NCBI GenBank assembly: GCA_963969595.1
Contig: OZ018410.1
Location: forward strand, 36,313,413 to 36,377,412
Length of the DNA: 64,000 bases
Direction of reading: 5' to 3'
Source: Neckera pumila
Lineage: Eukaryota; Streptophyta; Bryopsida; Hypnales; Neckeraceae
A program made the position numbers and the translations under genes. Shown one piece after another: positions 59,866 to 64,000 of the stretch (position 1 is its first letter; each line of letters begins with the position of its first letter). The notes beneath the pieces are model-generated. The model saw nothing but the letters and a program-made list of their open reading frames with translations. It did no database searches and was not told the DNA's origin.

Positions 59866-61512
59866 TACAATGGCTAGCATAAATAGTCGTACAAAGGACG
59901 TTAACTCTAAGAATTTGCTACCATTTCTACATAATGTATCAAAAAACTCAATGTAAAAGACTATAAGAGCATATAGTTGCAATAAACATATAGCACAACC
60001 TTTGAAGTTGAAATATGAACCCAAAAAATTTAGCTTAATTTTAATGTGCAACTAAGATGTACAATTCTTTTTGCAAAAATTGATAACATTGTACATTACT
60101 TGTAGAAAATGAAAGTACAAGCTATAAAATGACTTCACAACTCAAAGGTGCAACTGCTAAACATTCAAGATGACTACCATCATGTGTAGCCACCTTTTGC
60201 TTTGTAAACATTAGCAGCTCTTTGAGGCATAGAAAATATCAACTTCCTAACAACATCAATCTCAATACTATACCAAATTTCTTGTATCTTCTCCCATAAA
60301 TTGCTTTTGCTAGTGAGTTTCCTCTCAAACCTTCTCATGCAACAATCTACTTCATTCCAAAGGTGTTCTATAGGACTGAGGTTAGGGGATTGCAGTGGGT
60401 GCCAAATAACCTTAAACTTCTGTGCAAGCAACCAATCTACAAAATAATTTGTAGTATGTTTGGGGTCATTGTCATGCTTAAAAATGACACTCTCTTCCTC
60501 TAAACCTTGCATGCGTATAGTTTCCATAAGTTCTGTCTCCAAAATCTCTCGATACACATATCTATCCATCTTCCCTTCAATCAAATGAAGCTTGCCAACT
60601 CCTTCCCAACTCATACAACCCCAAACCATTATACTTCCTCTCCCATGCTTAACTGTACATTGCACATGCTGGTCTAAGAGACCCTCTCTACTCTTTCTCC
60701 AACAATATTGTCGTCCATCTGAGCCAAAAAGGTTAATTTTGACTCATCAATAAAGATGACAAAATTCCAATCTTCCCAAGTGAAAGGATTGCACTTCTTT
60801 GCCCATTGAAAATGACGCGCTCGATGCTTCTTTGTCAAAAGTGTCTTCTTTACCTTCACACGTGCTTGCAAGCCTTGCCTATGAAGACTCCTTCTAACCA
60901 TATCATTACTCAATTGCATGCCCTCAGACCTTAATCCTCTTCCTATTGCTAAAGCAGTATTAGTACTTTGATCATTTAACCTCCTTACAATGTCACGATC
61001 ATCCCACTCATCAAGAATTTGAGGTCTACCAAGTGAAGCTTTGTCTTTCAAACTCCCTCTCTCACCAAATCTTCGTACTATGTCACTACAAGTACTTCGA
61101 GGAATGCCCAAAATTGCTAAAATTTCACCATAAGAATTGCCTCACTCATGCATCTCAAGAACTACCTTTCTCTCAGTTTCACATCTCCTAGGAGCCATAG
61201 TGAGTCACTTGGAACCTCTCTAAAATGCTAAAATTGTTATAGCATAAGAAAGCTTCAACACCACACTTGCATTGAGAAGATAGTGGTGTGCACAACTTGT
61301 GTGCATGTTAAGTTGTACACACCACTTCAAGATATTTCTTAATGTAGATCTTCCAAGTGCCTAATTTTGAAGGAAATGATGCTAATTACATGCCATGTGG
61401 TTTTCTTCATTAATGCAGTCTAAAAAATCACTGATAGGTTGACTTTTTGACCACAGTTTCATCTATTTTGGAAACAGACCTCCCTGTTTGAACACTTCTG
61501 CTAACCACTATA
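59866..61512 (-). mobile_element. Tc1-like transposon (about 1.65 kb), inactive
   Basis: A transposase relic on the minus strand is flanked by imperfect inverted ends: TA-CAATGGCTAGCATAAATA on the left and, inverse, TA-TAGTGGTTAGCAGAAGTG on the right. TA edges, about 1.6 kb length and a single transposase gene are typical of the Tc1 family. The ends differ at many positions, so this is an old insertion. Confidence 0.75.
60180..61198 (-). pseudogene. Tc1-family DD34E transposase, frameshifted and with a premature stop
   Basis: The likely start is the ATG at 61198 (MAPRRCETERK). Codon 19 is a TGA stop (61144-61142). The frame then continues with helix-turn-helix text (GIPRSTCSDIVRRFG, GRPQIL) and the first catalytic Asp in FVIFIDESK. 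Near 60731-60735 a one-base loss shifts the frame; the correct frame resumes as LFGSDGRQY and continues to the stop at 60180. The second Asp is in KHDNDPKHT. The third residue is Glu in SPIEHLWN, with 34 residues between them, giving DD34E. The total length, about 339 codons, equals a normal Tc1 transposase. Two independent lesions mean no active protein is expected. Animal and fungal Tc1 elements share these motifs, but plants more usually carry DD39D mariner-like elements. Confidence 0.9.
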
Positions 61513-62015
61513 TATATATAAAATAATAATAGGAACCGTGCTCAAAGTCTCAAATGAGTTTAATGCTAGGGTTTGGATATTGGACATTGTAAACATACAT
61601 CTTGATATAGATACTATAAACTAACATTATTTAGTGTGAGATCAATGAGCCAATATCCAAAAGATGCACTCTTCATTCATTAATTTGATGTAAGGCAATT
61701 TTTATTGAGTTGCAATGGTGAAAAATATGTTTATAGTACATTTAAATATTTTATAAAAAAATTTGCATTTTGAATAGACAAATCACCACTATTCATCCAA
61801 AAACTTTCAAAAAAATGATGCTAAAAAACACTTTGGGATGAATGTATATACATTTAGATGAATAGCATATGTTTCATGCATATTCAACATACCTATGATT
61901 GGAAATAGCTTCATCACTCAAGAGTAAAGATCTCAAATTATACTACCTTAGAAATTGAACATAAAATCCTTGTTAGTCTTAGTAATTGAAGATCCAAAGG
62001 CTATGACTTTGCACT
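61513..62015. other. AT-rich intergenic DNA
   Basis: No gene or element ends recognised. Confidence 0.5.
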
Positions 62016-62824
62016 TTAACACCTAAAAAACTAGGCATACAAAAATGCATTTTTCATCCATCAATTTTTTTGAAGACTCTTGTATTTTTTTTTTAATATT
62101 TGTATGGTATAGATTTTGAAGACTTTGCTTTGCAAAGATGCTATTATTCAATAGGTGTTGGTAAGTTTGGCCTTAGGAAGTGACCCATTTTTAGTTCAAA
62201 AAATTATTCATTAAAAATGATTTGAGTAAAAAAGATAAATAAAAATCTTTAAAAATCACTATGATTAGAATTTAACATTTTGAGCTTAAAGAAAAAAATT
62301 CTTGTTAAATTCACAAATATTCAATCTACAACTAATTTTAGAAAGAATTTACAATTTTTGGCTTCAATTTTTTTGGAAAATATTGGTTTATATACTAGTT
62401 GATCTAACCAAATGGATGTGATCTATAAATCATGTTTTACAACTATTGTTTGGGAGTCATTATTAAAGCATTGTTCTAAGCATTAGAAGAGATTTGATCG
62501 CATTGGAGGGCCGTTTTAGGCTCGTTCCCCAATTTGGCCAGATTTGTGAATAGCTGGTACAGGCTATCAGAATTTTTTTTTTTCAAAAAATAAAAAATAA
62601 AAAAATGAAAAATTCTCTCCCAAATATCATTTTAGGCCAAATAATTTTTTTTTCAAAAATGACGTGGCATTCTCTTGACCACATCAACAAGCAACTTTCG
62701 TGCGTAGGAACACAGGATAACTCACGGCTCTTGGAGGCCTCAAATCTCTTCTACTGTTGCATTTTGTAATACATCTTTTACAATTTTGGAAATCTAAACT
62801 ACCCCCTAGTCCTTTAAGGATTAT
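62016..62824 (+). mobile_element. TTAA-flanked family C, copy 2, with nested MITE D
   Basis: The left edge is TTAACACCTAAAA and the right edge CCTTTAAGGATTAT, a mutated version of CCTTTAGGGGTTAA. Interior aligns with 48310-48910 ('cacaaatattcaatctacaa', 'caattttggaaatct'). The family D MITE at 62484-62753 interrupts it. The short open frame at 62757-63059 is not supported as coding. Confidence 0.62.
62484..62753 (-). mobile_element. MITE family D, copy 4 (inverted), nested in family C
   Basis: Both edges are TA-GAAGAGATTTGA and its inverse, a clean 14-bp repeat. Contains the inverse landmarks 'ggagggccgttttaggc', 'tggtacaggctatcag', a T/A-rich tract and 'gacgtggcattc'. Confidence 0.75.
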
Positions 62825-63350
62825 GGTTGGCCCCTCCAAATGCGCCACAAACCTAAAACTACCATCATTACTTTGGATACATCTCCAAAATCAATACTAT
62901 GTAGATCTTATGAAAGAAACTCTCTACATGGAAAAAACGATTTTAGAACCTCTACCAAAAAAACCTTTGACCCTTCGTAACTTTTGCAAATCGTATCCAA
63001 ATGCCATGTTCTTTGGTGCGTTGGAACCTCCTTTCACTTTCCAACAAGAAAATCAATGACAATTTGACCAGCATAATAATAATAGTAACTAGGCATAGTA
63101 ACAAAAAGTGGCTGTTTTGGGGTACCCACCTTCTGTCCCAGCTCTCAAAGGTTTCCTAGTCCATCTTTGAGCAATTTATGAACAATGCCATCTATGAACA
63201 ATTTTGCTAAGTATTGCAGTGATGTGTTTTATGATTAGGGTTTCCAATTTTTTATTTTTCATTTTCTTCATGCCAGCGCTCCTTCAAGTTTCTATGTAAA
63301 GAAACCACTGATTTGAATTCCTAGTTACGTTGCAACAATCAGAAGAGATC

Positions 63351-64000
63351 ATGGAAGCTGTAGCTGTGGATCTGGGAGACAAGTCCCCCATTCATGCGCT
63401 TGTCACTAAGAAGGGCATTGTAAGTCTCCTCTTCATCAATTCCCTTACTTGCATATTTGTGCAATACACTCATTTTTTCCGCATCATTCAGCATCAAAAG
63501 TTGAGCTAGCTTTTTCTTCTTCAAATATATATGCTCAGAACCCTAACCCTACATACATTAGAGGTGTCAGATTTTCTTCCTTCTTTCCTTGTTAAGTCTT
63601 GCACAATTGGGATCGAGGTTTGCGTGATTATGAGCCCCAAATCTCATGATAAAGGGGTTCTTCTTCTCATTTGGAAAGATTTCTTTTGGTTTGATTTGCC
63701 TACAGATGTTCTCAATGAGCCAAGTTGCAGTGGAGGTCTTTGGCGAAAATCCAGCAGCATTTGGCAAGGTAAGTGCTCTTGTTTGCACACAGTGGATGGA
63801 GTCTATTCGGTCCTAAAACAGCTTGCAGTAAATCAATTTACGTTACAAAACTGGTTTCAAGCTTTTCCATGGTTGAAATGCTTACTTTATACTCCATATT
63901 ATATTAGGGTCCAACCGTTAACCCAATTTCAAAACCATCGAAATCAACCAATAGAAGCCCACAATGTTAGTCTATTTGCAATGCCCTGACCTGCTCCCCT
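63351..64000 (+). CDS. 5' part of an unrecognised intron-containing gene (runs off the window)
   Basis: The ATG at 63351 opens a 69-nt exon ending at a good donor (63419|GTAAGT). A second exon, 63706-63768, follows a TACAG acceptor and ends at another GTAAGT donor. The two join in phase 0 to give 44 residues, MEAVAVDLGDKSPIHALVTK then KGI and MFSMSQVAVEVFGENPAAFG with a final K. The composition of the exons is more balanced than the surroundings. I do not recognise the family from so short an N terminus. The rest of the gene lies beyond 64000, and the intron from 63769 is not closed here. The minus-strand frames across the same bases are less convincing because they ignore both strong donors. 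Confidence 0.45.

Overview
This 64 kb window comes from the nuclear genome of a green plant of the streptophyte lineage. Three intron-bearing genes are unmistakably plant: an ATG18a-type autophagy PROPPIN, a subfamily-I ethylene receptor of the ETR1 type, and a CHR12/CHR23 (MINU)-type SWI/SNF ATPase. All three have GT-AG introns of about 80-1150 bp. The genes sit as islands of balanced base composition in very AT-rich, repeat-filled DNA. Compact genes, a Tc1-type DD34E transposon and TTAA-flanked transposons suggest a bryophyte, another non-flowering land plant or a charophyte alga. The sequence alone does not settle which.

Layout. 0.6-1.75 kb (+): an intronless, uncharacterised 378-aa protein with a C-terminal CxxC/CxxC pair. 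2-6 kb: transposon relics. 6.2-8.7 kb (-): ATG18 in five exons, with a duplicated upstream region at 8.8-9.3 kb. 9.3-28 kb: a desert of nested small DNA transposons, including a Helitron-like tandem dimer at 14.2-15.2 kb. 28.4-34.4 kb (+): a long leader followed by the six-exon ethylene receptor. 35-50 kb: a second desert, holding long fold-back elements, a decayed Pif1/Helitron-type helicase and a three-level transposon nest. 50-57.2 kb (+): the SWI/SNF ATPase in four coding exons. 58-62.8 kb: a further Helitron-like copy, a dead Tc1-like element and more nested MITEs. 63.35 kb to the end (+): the first exons of an unrecognised gene.

The three recognised genes have unrelated jobs (autophagosome formation, hormone perception, chromatin remodelling), and nothing suggests functional clustering.

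The most unusual content is in the repeats. At least eight elements begin TTAA-CCYCTAA or a close variant and end with the inverse next to TTAA, the hallmark of piggyBac-type transposition; none encodes a transposase. Two are exactly 930 bp, and a third is 928 bp once an insertion is removed. That insertion is a 977-bp head-to-tail dimer starting TC and ending CTAG, placed between A and T of a known empty site without target duplication, as in Helitrons. At least two further TA-flanked MITE families, Stowaway-like elements, a CACTA-type fold-back with a CTA target duplication, and 300-bp-arm hairpins complete the picture.
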